NCBI RefSeq assembly: GCF_001598035.1
Contig: NZ_CP014835.1
Location: 1,773,001 to 1,837,000 of the forward strand
DNA length: 64,000 nt
Direction of reading: 5' to 3'
From: Streptococcus halotolerans
GTDB taxonomy: Bacteria; Bacillota; Bacilli; Lactobacillales; Streptococcaceae
The stretch's first letter is position 1. Each line of letters begins with the position of its first letter. Of the stretch, positions 56,453-64,000 are shown one piece after another. The position numbers and the translations under genes were made by a program. Below the pieces are notes generated by a model. It was not told where the DNA came from, searched no databases, and saw only the letters and a list, made by a program, of their open reading frames with translations.

Positions 56453-56905
56453 TTAGAAATGGGTAGCGACATAAATGGATATCGCAATAAGGACAAGGAG
56501 AGCTGGTAGGTAGATGATAGAAAAGGTGATTTTATCAAGCCTACTAGTGATTTTATGACGATTGAGATAAGCGAGAAGGGCAATCAGGAGAAAAACAATC
56601 CAAAGAACCATGACGACATAAAGTGATGTTGGACTAATGTCCCAGCCAACTTTGAAGGCCTCTAGCAGGTAGCCAGCTGCCATAGCAATAGGAAAGGAAA
56701 AGAAGTAGATGATTAAGCCAAACATCGATAGCCACCGTTTGTACCAAATAGCTGGTATCAACCCGATCAAAGAAAGAATCGGATTGATGACGAGTGTGAC
56801 AATAGTGGCCCAATGATTTGGAAATAAAAAATCAAAATCCAGAACAAAGCTACTGTAAAATAATAAACTTTCGATAATTAAGATAATATTAACAGACTTT
56901 TTCAT
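56453..56905 (-). CDS. Small four-helix membrane protein of unknown function
   Basis: A 150-residue protein with four or five hydrophobic segments (about 5-22, 32-52, 58-80, 92-113, 125-147) and no recognised motif. AGGAGGG lies 9 nt before the ATG at 56905 on the minus strand, so it is probably expressed. It is isolated, convergent with the phosphorylase gene and divergent from truA. Confidence 0.65.
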   Translation of the reverse strand: MKKSVNIILIIESLLFYSSFVLDFDFLFPNHWATIVTLVINPILSLIGLIPAIWYKRWLSMFGLIIYFFSFPIAMAAGYLLEAFKVGWDISPTSLYVVMVLWIVFLLIALLAYLNRHKITSRLDKITFSIIYLPALLVLIAISIYVATHF

Positions 56906-56997
56906 GACGTAAACCCTCCTGTAACCGCTTTCTTACTATGATAACACATTTGTGCTTCAAACCTTACTGTCTTAATGTTTGACTTGCTTCACTGATT

Positions 56998-57032
56998 TTG
57001 AAAAATGGTCAAAGTTTGCTATAATCAAGGTT
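56998..57032 (+). promoter_or_regulatory. Extended -10 promoter giving a (near-)leaderless truA mRNA
   Basis: TTGAAA (56998-57003), 16 bp, then TGC-TATAAT with TATAAT at 57020-57025. The truA ATG is 7 bases after the -10, at or 1 nt after the expected +1. Confidence 0.7.
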
Positions 57033-57806
57033 ATGACACGATATAAAGCGATTATTGCTTATGACGGGACCTTGTTTTCAGGCTTTCAGAGACAGCCTGG
57101 CGCGAGAACCGTTCAGGAAGAAATTGAAAAGACTCTTTCTCGATTAAACAGTGGCAAAGCTGTTACCATTCATGGGGCCGGACGAACGGACGCTGGTGTC
57201 CATGCCTATGGGCAGGTCATCCACTTTGATTTGCCCCAGGCGCGTGATGTGGAGAAATTGCGTTTTGGTTTAGACACGCAATGTCCTGATGACATTGATG
57301 TTGTTGATGTCAGCATTGTTTCAGATGATTTTCACGCTCGCTATTGTAAGCATAGCAAAACGTATGAATTTCTCGTTGATACGGGACGTCCTAAGAATCC
57401 CATGATGCGAAACTATGCGACAGCCTATCCTTACCCTTTAGACCTAGCCTCTATGCAGGAAGCCATCAAGGATTTGGTGGGAACTCATGATTTTACAGGA
57501 TTTACAGCCTCAGGTACAGCGGTAGAAAATAAGGTCAGAACCATTTTCAAGGCAAGCTTGGAAGTCGATGCTAAAACAGGCTTTCTGGTCTTCACCTTTT
57601 CGGGCAATGGGTTCTTGTATAAACAGGTTCGTAATATGGTTGGAACCTTGCTTAAAATTGGCAACGGACGTCTACCAGTCAGCCAGATAAAGAACGTTTT
57701 AGAGTCTAAAAATCGTGACCTAGCCGGACCAACAGCAGCAGGTAATGGCCTCTACCTCAAGGAGATTAGATATGAAGACACCTTACATTCTCACCATAGC
57801 GGGTAA
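57033..57806 (+). CDS. truA: tRNA pseudouridine38-40 synthase
   Basis: Makes pseudouridine at positions 38-40 of the tRNA anticodon stem. It has 257 residues: [23 protein letters not shown], quoted here only for its family start, the catalytic Asp53 in [25 protein letters not shown] and [18 protein letters not shown] start at the ATG at 57033, where homologues begin; an in-frame ATG at 56979 lies upstream of the promoter. It overlaps the downstream kinase gene by 35 nt. Confidence 0.96.
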   Translation: MTRYKAIIAYDGTLFSGFQRQPGARTVQEEIEKTLSRLNSGKAVTIHGAGRTDAGVHAYGQVIHFDLPQARDVEKLRFGLDTQCPDDIDVVDVSIVSDDFHARYCKHSKTYEFLVDTGRPKNPMMRNYATAYPYPLDLASMQEAIKDLVGTHDFTGFTASGTAVENKVRTIFKASLEVDAKTGFLVFTFSGNGFLYKQVRNMVGTLLKIGNGRLPVSQIKNVLESKNRDLAGPTAAGNGLYLKEIRYEDTLHSHHSG

Positions 57807-58539
57807 TGATATTCTGAGTGGTGGTGGTTTTCAAGCAGATTTGGCAACTTTTTCAGTCCATAAACTCTATGGCTTTTTAGCTCAGACTTGCATGACAGCA
57901 GTGACCAAGGAGGGCTTTGAAATCATCCCAACAGCTGATGAACTCTTTCAAAAACAGCTGGATAGCTTAAAGGATATTCCTTTTGCAGCTATTAAAATCG
58001 GTCTCCTACCGACACCGCAGATCGCAAGAGCTGTGCAAGACTTTGTCAAAGACATGCCTCAAGTCCCTCTTGTCTTAGACCCTGTTCTCGTTTTTAAAGA
58101 AAACGCTGACCAAGAAGTTGCCCAAATGCGCCAAGAATTGCAAAAACTCTTTTCTTGTGCAACCCTTATGACACCCAATCTCAAAGAAGCTGAACTCCTT
58201 TCTGGACAGAGTATCTCTAACTTAGAAGAGATGGCAAAAGCTGCTCGCATCTTGCAACAAATGGGAGCTAAGTCGGTAGTTATTAAAGGCGGAGCACGAC
58301 TGGACAAAAACCAAGCCTATGATCTCTTATTAGAAGAAGATGGACAAGAAGTTTTCTTACATTCGCCTCTTCTTAGTCGCAATAATCAGGGAGCCGGCTG
58401 CACCTTTGCCTCAGCAATAGCCAGTGGTCTAGCTAAAAACCAGACTGTTCCACAGGCAGTTCATAAAGCCAAAAAGTTTGTTTATCAAGCTATTGCTCAC
58501 TCTAACGATTATGGAGTTACACAGTATGAAACACACTAA
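57772..58539 (+). CDS. Vitamin kinase: PdxK/ThiD-type (pyridoxal or hydroxymethylpyrimidine kinase)
   Basis: A 255-residue ribokinase-fold enzyme. [20 protein letters not shown] is the ThiD/PdxK N-terminus; [39 protein letters not shown] and the anion-hole motif [18 protein letters not shown] are present. It phosphorylates either pyridoxal (vitamin B6) or hydroxymethylpyrimidine (thiamin). AAGGAG precedes the ATG. Overlaps truA and the ECF transporter gene, forming a tight operon; a vitamin taken up by that transporter is the likely substrate. Confidence 0.85.
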   Translation: MKTPYILTIAGNDILSGGGFQADLATFSVHKLYGFLAQTCMTAVTKEGFEIIPTADELFQKQLDSLKDIPFAAIKIGLLPTPQIARAVQDFVKDMPQVPLVLDPVLVFKENADQEVAQMRQELQKLFSCATLMTPNLKEAELLSGQSISNLEEMAKAARILQQMGAKSVVIKGGARLDKNQAYDLLLEEDGQEVFLHSPLLSRNNQGAGCTFASAIASGLAKNQTVPQAVHKAKKFVYQAIAHSNDYGVTQYETH

Positions 58540-58990
58540 CGTTCGTCAGTTAAGTCTTTGGGCGATCCTAACCGCTCTTAGCGTTGTCCTAGCCTACATT
58601 CATATCCCTTCCCCAACGGGATTTCTGACTTTACTGGATGCTGGCATATACTTTACGGCCTTTTATTTAGGATCAAAGGCTGGTGCTGTTGTCGGAGGTT
58701 TATCAGGGTTCTTGATTGACATGCTGTTAGGTTATCCCCAGTATATGCTTCACAGCCTAATCGCCCATGGGACACAAGGTTTCTTTGGGGGTTGGAGAGG
58801 TAAAAAGCGCATTTTTGGCTTGATTTTCGCTAGTCTTTTTATGGTTGGTTGGTACTTTTTAGCCGCTATTTTACTAGGTTATGGCATCGGCACCGCTTGG
58901 GCTGGTATTTTTGGGAACATCCTTCAAAACCTATTTGGTATGGGTTTGGGTTATCTTCTTTATAAAGCCATTGTCAAGCTAAACCTTTGA
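58526..58990 (+). CDS. ECF transporter S component (vitamin uptake)
   Basis: A 154-residue membrane substrate-binding subunit of an energy-coupling-factor transporter with about five or six hydrophobic segments. LSLWAILTALSVVLAYIHIP and GSKAGAVVGGLSGFLIDMLL with YPQYMLHSLIAHGTQGFFGG are typical of the branch that takes up pyridoxine or thiamin precursors. The ATG at 58526 overlaps the kinase gene by 14 nt, with GGAG upstream. It needs the shared EcfAA'T module encoded elsewhere. Confidence 0.85.
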   Translation: MKHTNVRQLSLWAILTALSVVLAYIHIPSPTGFLTLLDAGIYFTAFYLGSKAGAVVGGLSGFLIDMLLGYPQYMLHSLIAHGTQGFFGGWRGKKRIFGLIFASLFMVGWYFLAAILLGYGIGTAWAGIFGNILQNLFGMGLGYLLYKAIVKLNL

Positions 58991-59040
58991 GATAGGCTAA
59001 ACGGCTACTCGTTAGGATAAAGATATAGAGAGGTAAAGCT

Positions 59041-59604
59041 ATGGATATCAAACATCTAGTAGAGGATGTGCAAAAAATAGTGGCTGATATTATTGATCGT
59101 TCAGCTATTCACAAAGGGCAATTATTCGTCCTCGGCTTATCATCAAGTGAAGTTTTGGGTGGTGTGATTGGCCAAAACTCCAGTCAAGAAATCGGTGAGG
59201 TGATTGTAAAAACAGTTCTTGATGAACTAGGGAAGTCAGAGATCGAGCTAGCCGTTCAAGGTTGCGAACATCTCAATCGTGCTTTGGTTGTGGAGCGCGA
59301 ATACGCTCTAAAAAAAGACTTAGAAATTGTTAACGTCCTACCATCTCTTCATGCTGGGGGTAGTGGACAGTTAGCTGCTTTCAAGTTTATGAAGGATCCT
59401 GTCGAAGTGGAAGAGGTAGTTGCTCATGCGGGTATTGACATCGGAGACACCTCAATTGGCATGCATGTTAAGCGAGTTCAAGTTCCTCTCAGGCCAATCC
59501 AAAGAGAGCTTGGTGGCGCTCATGTGACAGCACTGGCAAGTAGGCCAAAACTCATCGGTGGTGCCCGAGGTCAGTATTTAGAAGATCCAATTCGAAAATA
59601 CTAA
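59041..59604 (+). CDS. TIGR01440/DUF436 family protein
   Basis: A 187-residue soluble protein of the DUF436 family. Recognised by [68 protein letters not shown] and [13 protein letters not shown]. Function unknown. It is commonly next to truA, thiD/pdxK-like and ECF genes in streptococci, as here, 50 bp after the transporter with GAGAGG as ribosome site. That supports a link to vitamin metabolism without proving it. Confidence 0.85.
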   Translation: MDIKHLVEDVQKIVADIIDRSAIHKGQLFVLGLSSSEVLGGVIGQNSSQEIGEVIVKTVLDELGKSEIELAVQGCEHLNRALVVEREYALKKDLEIVNVLPSLHAGGSGQLAAFKFMKDPVEVEEVVAHAGIDIGDTSIGMHVKRVQVPLRPIQRELGGAHVTALASRPKLIGGARGQYLEDPIRKY

Positions 59605-59699
59605 CTGAAGTATATAATGATATGAAACAAAACCAAGGTAATCATCATATAATATTGGTATGGATTAGCCACTCACTAGATTTTCGCAAAACAGATCAA

Positions 59700-59728
59700 A
59701 AAAGTATTGTCTAACGGCAATGCTTTTC
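59700..59728. terminator. Terminator after the DUF436 gene
   Basis: AAAAGTATTG pairs with CAATGCTTTT (one wobble), A-run before and T-run after. Confidence 0.75.
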
Positions 59729-59767
59729 TTGATATATCTTTGCCCCTATCTTGTTTCAGTTGATTTG

Positions 59768-59804
59768 AAAAGCTAACTGGTGGTTTTTCTCAAGTTAGCT
59801 TTTT
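59768..59804. terminator. Second terminator in the gap
   Basis: AAAAGCTAACT pairs perfectly with AGTTAGCTTTT. Confidence 0.8.
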
Positions 59805-60228
59805 ACGGACTTTTTTATGATAGGTTTCTGAAAGAGTTAATAGTAAATGTCCAAGCTTATTTCTTGAGGATCTGGATTAACAAGGTCGCGGATAGATTTG
59901 GACAAGGTGGATATGACAAGAAGGTAAGCAAACGAATCATAGAGGACTATCGTTAAATCTTGAACGGTGAAAGAGCCTGCTGGTATTGTTAGAGTAGTAC
60001 TCATTCTCGTAGAGATTAACTAAGCTGATTTATCTCACAAGATTAGTTTCTTCTACTGACTTACTATGGCGAAACTCCAAATTGATCCTATTAAGCTAGA
60101 CGAACAGGGTCATCTATGTGAGGTTTAGATAACTACCACAGAAAACGAGGGTAAGTGAGTGATGTCCTTCTTATTATAAAGAAGCTTATTCTTGTTATGA
60201 CAGCGTTTGCTATTAAAAAGCAGCTAAT
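59805..60228. other. Gene-free debris
   Basis: Several short broken frames, none with a ribosome site or recognisable motif. I see nothing definite here. Confidence 0.5.
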
Positions 60229-60391
60229 ACTCATCCAAAATCAAAAACTAACTTTCTGTAACCATTGTCTGTTGACGGTGGTTTTTAATACTCTTCGAAA
60301 TCAAAGGCAGACCTTCTTGACATGATTTGATGAACTTTAGTTCTATCTGTATCGGCGTTGCCTAGTTTGTTTTTGATTTTCATTGAGTATA
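60229..60391. repeat. Two RUP-like repeats in tandem, one full length
   Basis: A partial copy (60229-60287) starts TAATACTCATCCAAAATCAA. It abuts a full copy (60289-60391, about 103 bp) with ends TACTCTTCGAAATCAAAGGC and TTTGATTTTCATTGAGTA, flanked by TA. The full copy is the reference for the other repeats in this window. Confidence 0.82.
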
Positions 60392-60522
60392 AATAATGAA
60401 TGGCTCTCTGGAGCAGCCTAAAAAGAGGACTTATCATTTCTTGACAATCAGACTAAAAATAGTGCTAAAAAAGCCTTCCCTTGAGAAGACTTGCTAAATT
60501 GTTAGCTTCAAAATCGGCATAC

Positions 60523-61359
60523 TTATTGATGCCCAATAGGTGTTACCGTTGGTAATTGGATCCCCTCTTTTAACAAGGCCTCTTGATAAAACCTAAAGAA
60601 TTTTGGACCGATGGTATATTGTTGTCCATTTTGAACGAAAATATTGACCCGAAAAACCAACTGATTATTAGTATTAGTAATAGCACCAATAATATCTGGA
60701 TTGGTAACAATTTCAGGGTATTCAAGCACTCTGGTATCGTTGACTGCTTTAACAACGTCAATGACTTTATCAAGTTCAGTATGGGCATAGATGGGCAGGT
60801 CCACTTGCGCACGCATGTTACCACGGGATTGATTACTTACCGTGCTGATGTTTCGATTTGGCACAAAATGCAAGGTGCCATCAAACCCAATAATCTGTGT
60901 TGTTCGAATGCCGACACTAGCGACTGTTCCTGCAACCTCTCCGACTTCGACAACTTCATCAACTTCTAATTGGTTTTCAAAAAGAATAAAGAAGCCATTA
61001 ACCATATCGGATAGAAAACCTTGAGCTCCTAGACCAACTGCAACCCCTGCAATCCCAGCACCAGCTAGTAGGCTAGAAACAGGAATGCCTAGAATACTCA
61101 AAATCCAGTAAAACAGCAAGAAATACAGCGCGTAATTCATGACATTATGAAGGAGTTTTGTCATGGTACGCTGTCTCATGGGACTCTGCTTAGTAAAGGA
61201 GATGGAGCGTTCGATAGTCTTCGTAAAAAGAACGTCAAAAACTTTTTTTGCTAGAAAAAAAAGCGTTAGTAATAGCACTAAAGAGACAGTCTTAGAAATA
61301 ATGTTTTCTGCAATCGCTTCAACATGAAGTTTGTTCCAATAATTTTCAATGTATGTCAT
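60523..61359 (-). CDS. mscS: Small-conductance mechanosensitive channel MscS family
   Basis: A pressure-release channel that opens under hypo-osmotic shock. It has 278 residues: two or three membrane helices (about 22-42, 70-95, 100-130), the pore helix LLAGAGIAGVAVGLGAQGFL (Gly/Ala packing) continuing into MVNGFFILFENQLEVDEVVE, and the cytoplasmic beta domain with VPNRNISTVSNQSRG. There is no Shine-Dalgarno; a TGG-TAAACT box lies six bases before the ATG, so the mRNA may be leaderless. Divergent from tig. Confidence 0.92.
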   Translation of the reverse strand: MTYIENYWNKLHVEAIAENIISKTVSLVLLLTLFFLAKKVFDVLFTKTIERSISFTKQSPMRQRTMTKLLHNVMNYALYFLLFYWILSILGIPVSSLLAGAGIAGVAVGLGAQGFLSDMVNGFFILFENQLEVDEVVEVGEVAGTVASVGIRTTQIIGFDGTLHFVPNRNISTVSNQSRGNMRAQVDLPIYAHTELDKVIDVVKAVNDTRVLEYPEIVTNPDIIGAITNTNNQLVFRVNIFVQNGQQYTIGPKFFRFYQEALLKEGIQLPTVTPIGHQ

Positions 61360-61374
61360 AAAAGTAGTTTACCA
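61360..61374 (-). promoter_or_regulatory. Extended -10 adjoining the mscS ATG
   Basis: On the minus strand TGG-TAAACT (plus 61366-61374 region) then six bases and ATG. Predicts a leaderless mscS mRNA. Confidence 0.5.
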
Positions 61375-61487
61375 AAAAAAGCGTTAAAAATCATTCTAGG
61401 TCGATCAAAATATCTGACGATCAATTCTTCTAATCCCTTGATTTTCAAGAGAAAATTGACAAAAAACTTTTAAAAATAATGTAAATA

Positions 61488-61496
61488 TGATAAACT
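61488..61496 (+). promoter_or_regulatory. Probable -10 of tig
   Basis: TGA-TAAACT forms an extended -10 (TAAACT at 61491-61496), 38 bp before the ATG. A consensus TTGACA at 61456 is too far upstream for normal spacing. Confidence 0.4.
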
Positions 61497-61533
61497 AAGC
61501 TGTATTATAAATTTTTTAAGGAGAAACGACTTA

Positions 61534-62817
61534 ATGTCTACATCATTTGAAAACAAATCAACTAACCGTGGTGTTGTAACATTCACAATCGGTCAAGATA
61601 AAATTAAACCAGCCCTTGATCAAGCTTTCAACAAAGTCAAAAAAGATTTGAATGCTCCAGGATTCCGTAAAGGACACATGCCTCGCGCTATTTTCAACCA
61701 ACGTTTTGGCGAAGAAGCCCTTTACGAAGATGCTTTAAATGCCATCTTGCCAGAAGCATACGAAGCAGCTATTGCTGAACTTGGACTTGAAGTTGTGGCT
61801 CAACCAAAAGTTGATGTGAAGTCAATGGAAAAAGGTCAAGATTGGGAAATCGTTGCTGAAGTTGTTACAAAACCAGAGGTTAAACTTGGTGATTACAAAG
61901 ATTTAGAAGTATCAGTTGACGCTTCTAAAGAAGTTTCAGAAGACGAAGTTACTGAAAAACTTGAACGCGAACGTAAAAATCTTGCTGAACTCGTTATCAA
62001 GGAAGAAGCTGCTGAAAATGGCGACACTGTTGTGATCGACTTTGTTGGTTCTGTCGACGGTGTTGAATTTGACGGTGGTAAAGGCGATAACTTCTCACTT
62101 GAACTTGGTTCAGGTCAATTCATCCCAGGCTTCGAAGATCAATTAGTTGGTTCAAAAGCTGGTGATGACGTTGAAGTGAAAGTTACTTTCCCAGAAGACT
62201 ATCAAGAAGAAACGCTTGCTGGTAAGGATGCGGTCTTTGCAACAACTGTACATGAAGTTAAAGCAAAAGAAGTTCCAGAACTTGACGATGAACTTGCCAA
62301 AGACATCGATGAAGACGTTGAAACACTTGATGAGTTGAAAGCTAAATACCGTAAAGAACTTGAAGCAGCTAAAGAAATCGCTTATGATGATGCTGTTGAA
62401 GGTGCTGCGATTGAACTTGCTGTTGAAAACGCAGAAATCGTTGAATTGCCAGAAGAAATGGTACATGACGAAGTTCATCGTGCTATGAATGAATTCATGG
62501 GCAACATGCAACGTCAAGGTATCTCACCTGATATGTACTTCCAATTGACAGGTACAACTCAAGACGACCTTCACAAACAATACGAAGCTGACGCTGACAA
62601 ACGTGTTAAAACTAACCTTGTTATTGAAGCTATCGCTAAAGCAGAAGGTTTTGAAGCTTCAGAAGAAGAAGTCGAAAAAGAAATTACGGATCTTGCCGCT
62701 GAGTACAATATGGATGCAGACCAAGTACGTTCGCTTCTTTCTCCGGAAATGCTACAACATGACATTGCCATGAAGAAAGCCATCGAAGTCATCACAAGCT
62801 CAGCTAAAGTAAAATAA
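61534..62817 (+). CDS. tig: Trigger factor
   Basis: Ribosome-bound chaperone and peptidyl-prolyl isomerase at the nascent-chain exit. It has 427 residues: the ribosome-binding domain with signature [12 protein letters not shown] near residue 45, the FKBP-type PPIase domain (about 155-245; [36 protein letters not shown]) and the long helical C-terminal domain ([20 protein letters not shown]). AAGGAGA precedes the ATG. Monocistronic. Confidence 0.98.
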   Translation: MSTSFENKSTNRGVVTFTIGQDKIKPALDQAFNKVKKDLNAPGFRKGHMPRAIFNQRFGEEALYEDALNAILPEAYEAAIAELGLEVVAQPKVDVKSMEKGQDWEIVAEVVTKPEVKLGDYKDLEVSVDASKEVSEDEVTEKLERERKNLAELVIKEEAAENGDTVVIDFVGSVDGVEFDGGKGDNFSLELGSGQFIPGFEDQLVGSKAGDDVEVKVTFPEDYQEETLAGKDAVFATTVHEVKAKEVPELDDELAKDIDEDVETLDELKAKYRKELEAAKEIAYDDAVEGAAIELAVENAEIVELPEEMVHDEVHRAMNEFMGNMQRQGISPDMYFQLTGTTQDDLHKQYEADADKRVKTNLVIEAIAKAEGFEASEEEVEKEITDLAAEYNMDADQVRSLLSPEMLQHDIAMKKAIEVITSSAKVK

Positions 62818-62963
62818 TCCTAGACTCTAGTTTAACCAAATTATTGACAAGCTTTAAGAGCTCTGAAGATCTATATGATTTTAGAACTTTGAGATGAGTG
62901 TATTTATGACCTATTTATCGTTTAATTGATAGGCTCATTGTTACCGAAAAGGAGGACAAGTAT

Positions 62964-63038
62964 ATGGGTATCTTTGCTTTTATATTGTTTTGTGGACTCT
63001 TTGCTTATGCAATCATTAGTCGTTTTAGAAACAAGTAG
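62964..63038 (+). CDS. 24-residue membrane microprotein
   Basis: A short frame MGIFAFILFCGLFAYAII followed by SRFRNK and a stop: one membrane segment and a basic C-terminus. An excellent AAAGGAGG lies 9 nt before the ATG, far better than most ribosome sites in non-coding DNA here. No family recognised. It lies between tig and rnpA and is followed by a terminator at 63271. Confidence 0.55.
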   Translation: MGIFAFILFCGLFAYAIISRFRNK

Positions 63039-63270
63039 TGCAGGCAGTTGTGCCGAGAAACGTCGTTGAAGTTAAAAAGCACTCTTTAACTAAACCTGCA
63101 GATTACTGTCGACCTAGCCTAAGTTATTAAGTCAGTCGACCATTCGACAAGTTTTAGGATTGCTAGAGCTTCTGAGATTAAACGTTGATAAAACAATTGG
63201 GATAAAGTAGGTTGTGTCATTGACACAGATGCTATCTCGACATGTTAGCCAATAAGGTCATAAACAGACT

Positions 63271-63321
63271 AAAAAGAGTAGTAAGGAAATCTCCGATGGG
63301 AGAGAGTACTTACTACTTTTT
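63271..63321 (+). terminator. Terminator downstream of the microprotein
   Basis: AGTAGTAAG (63277-63285) pairs perfectly with CTTACTACT (63309-63317), A-run before and T-run after, suitable for both strands. Confidence 0.8.
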
Positions 63322-63665
63322 CATTGTGGTAAAGTAGAGATGTTTTGTTAAGTTATGTGTTTTTTAGGCACTCGATACCCTATCATAAAACGACAAAGCC
63401 TCTGTGAGTTTTACGCCATTGTTGAGCGTATGGTCCTAGAATGCCTCCCCAAAAGAGAGTGGTAGGCAAGATATTTCTCCGGAAGATTACAAAGGCTAGT
63501 CAGAATGGTTTGAAGCAGATGGTTATGAGGTTTTTGGGAGTCGTAAGGTGGTTACCAAGTGCTAAACCCTTGGAGGGATAGGATTTGGCCAAGTTCTATG
63601 GCAGGTGGAGACAACAAAATCAGATTTTTTGTTATTATAGCCATAAAGTCAATAGTCGCAAGGCT
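63322..63665. other. Gene-free gap before rnpA
   Basis: Broken frames such as KRQSLCEFYAIVERMVLE and SEWFEADGYEVFGSRKVV suggest a decayed gene, but I do not recognise it. Confidence 0.4.
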
Positions 63666-63666
63666 T

Positions 63667-63696
63667 TTGGCTTTTTTTATGATTTTTTGATATAAT
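63667..63696 (+). promoter_or_regulatory. Promoter of rnpA
   Basis: TTGGCT (63667-63672) and TATAAT (63691-63696), 18-bp spacer. Confidence 0.65.
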
Positions 63697-63725
63697 AGGG
63701 CAAATACAGATGTTTGGAGATTACC

Positions 63726-64000
63726 TTGAAAAAATCATATCGTGTTAAAAGTGAGAAGGATTTTCAAGCCATCTTTAACAAGGGGAAAAGTTGTGCCAAT
63801 CGGAAGTTTGTTATCTACCGTTTGGAAAAACAGCAGCCACATTATCGCCTTGGATTATCGGTGAGCAAAAAGCTTGGTAACGCTGTAACACGTAACCTTA
63901 TCAAAAGACGGCTGAGACATATTGTGATGGAATTAGATTCAGGATTGCGTCATCATGATTTTGTTATCATTGCTCGTAAGGGTGTGGAAGAGCTGACTTA
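63726..64000 (+). CDS. rnpA: Ribonuclease P protein component (3' end beyond window)
   Basis: The protein cofactor of RNase P, which trims tRNA 5' leaders. The first 91 codons are present. [40 protein letters not shown] (RNR-like motif region) and [14 protein letters not shown] match RnpA. The start is TTG at 63726 with TTGGAGA upstream. In S. pyogenes, as I recall, rnpA lies close to fasX; here about 17 kb separates them. The gene is cut only by the end of the window. Confidence 0.95.
   Translation, partial: MKKSYRVKSEKDFQAIFNKGKSCANRKFVIYRLEKQQPHYRLGLSVSKKLGNAVTRNLIKRRLRHIVMELDSGLRHHDFVIIARKGVEELT

Overview
The window is a chromosomal segment of a low-GC Gram-positive coccus, almost certainly a Streptococcus of the pyogenic group. 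The basis is PolC-type DNA polymerase III, a YSIRK/LPXTG surface protein, a pyruvate dehydrogenase operon whose E2 and E3 both carry lipoyl domains, CIRCE-controlled hrcA-grpE-dnaK-dnaJ, and a complete fasBCA-fasX virulence regulon. Short repeats resembling the RUP elements of pneumococcus (IS630-derived, ends like TACTC..CGAAAATC and GATTTTCATTGAGTA) are scattered between genes. No tRNA, rRNA, CRISPR array or intact insertion sequence was found.

Layout. 0-8 kb: DUF975 membrane protein (-), tgt, a CHY zinc-finger protein overlapping bioY, and polC. 8-17 kb: MarR regulator with an FMN reductase, the pdhABCD operon, and lplA, which supplies the lipoyl groups that operon needs. 17-25 kb: def (-), a uracil permease behind a PyrR-like loop, a Crp/Fnr regulator divergent from an MFS transporter, rpsO with a structured leader, and a MerR regulator divergent from an oxidoreductase through a 19-bp-spacer promoter. 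25-29.5 kb: a 1503-residue LPXTG protein with about eight helical modules and a large proline-rich stalk. 30-37 kb: fetA-fetB-type ABC exporter, then pnp, an SseB-like gene, cysE, a small membrane gene, cysS and mrnC. 37.6-39.7 kb (-): a DUF2975, XRE, DUF4173 operon. 40-46.2 kb: an AIM24-family gene, gltX, fasB-fasC-fasA and the small RNA fasX. 46.2-50 kb: an IS630-type relic, an acetoin/diacetyl reductase, a histidine phosphatase, a VanY-type carboxypeptidase and a glucosaminidase-fold protein. 50-55.5 kb: the heat-shock operon. 55.6-59.6 kb: a nucleoside phosphorylase and a truA, vitamin kinase, ECF transporter, DUF436 cluster. 60.5-64 kb: MscS (-), tig, a 24-codon membrane microprotein and the start of rnpA.

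Most interesting observations. The Fas locus looks like a split sensor kinase: FasB keeps the phospho-accepting histidine but has lost its ATP-binding boxes, while FasC keeps the N and G boxes but has Glu where the His should be. The last codons of fasA also encode a 21-bp-period direct repeat, a likely FasA site for fasX. Both long spacers of the heat-shock operon (grpE-dnaK and dnaK-dnaJ) are chains of stem-loops. Several genes (fetA, truA, mscS, possibly dnaJ) have a -10 box 5-7 nt before the ATG and should give leaderless mRNAs.

All family assignments come from reading motifs by eye. No database search or folding program was run.
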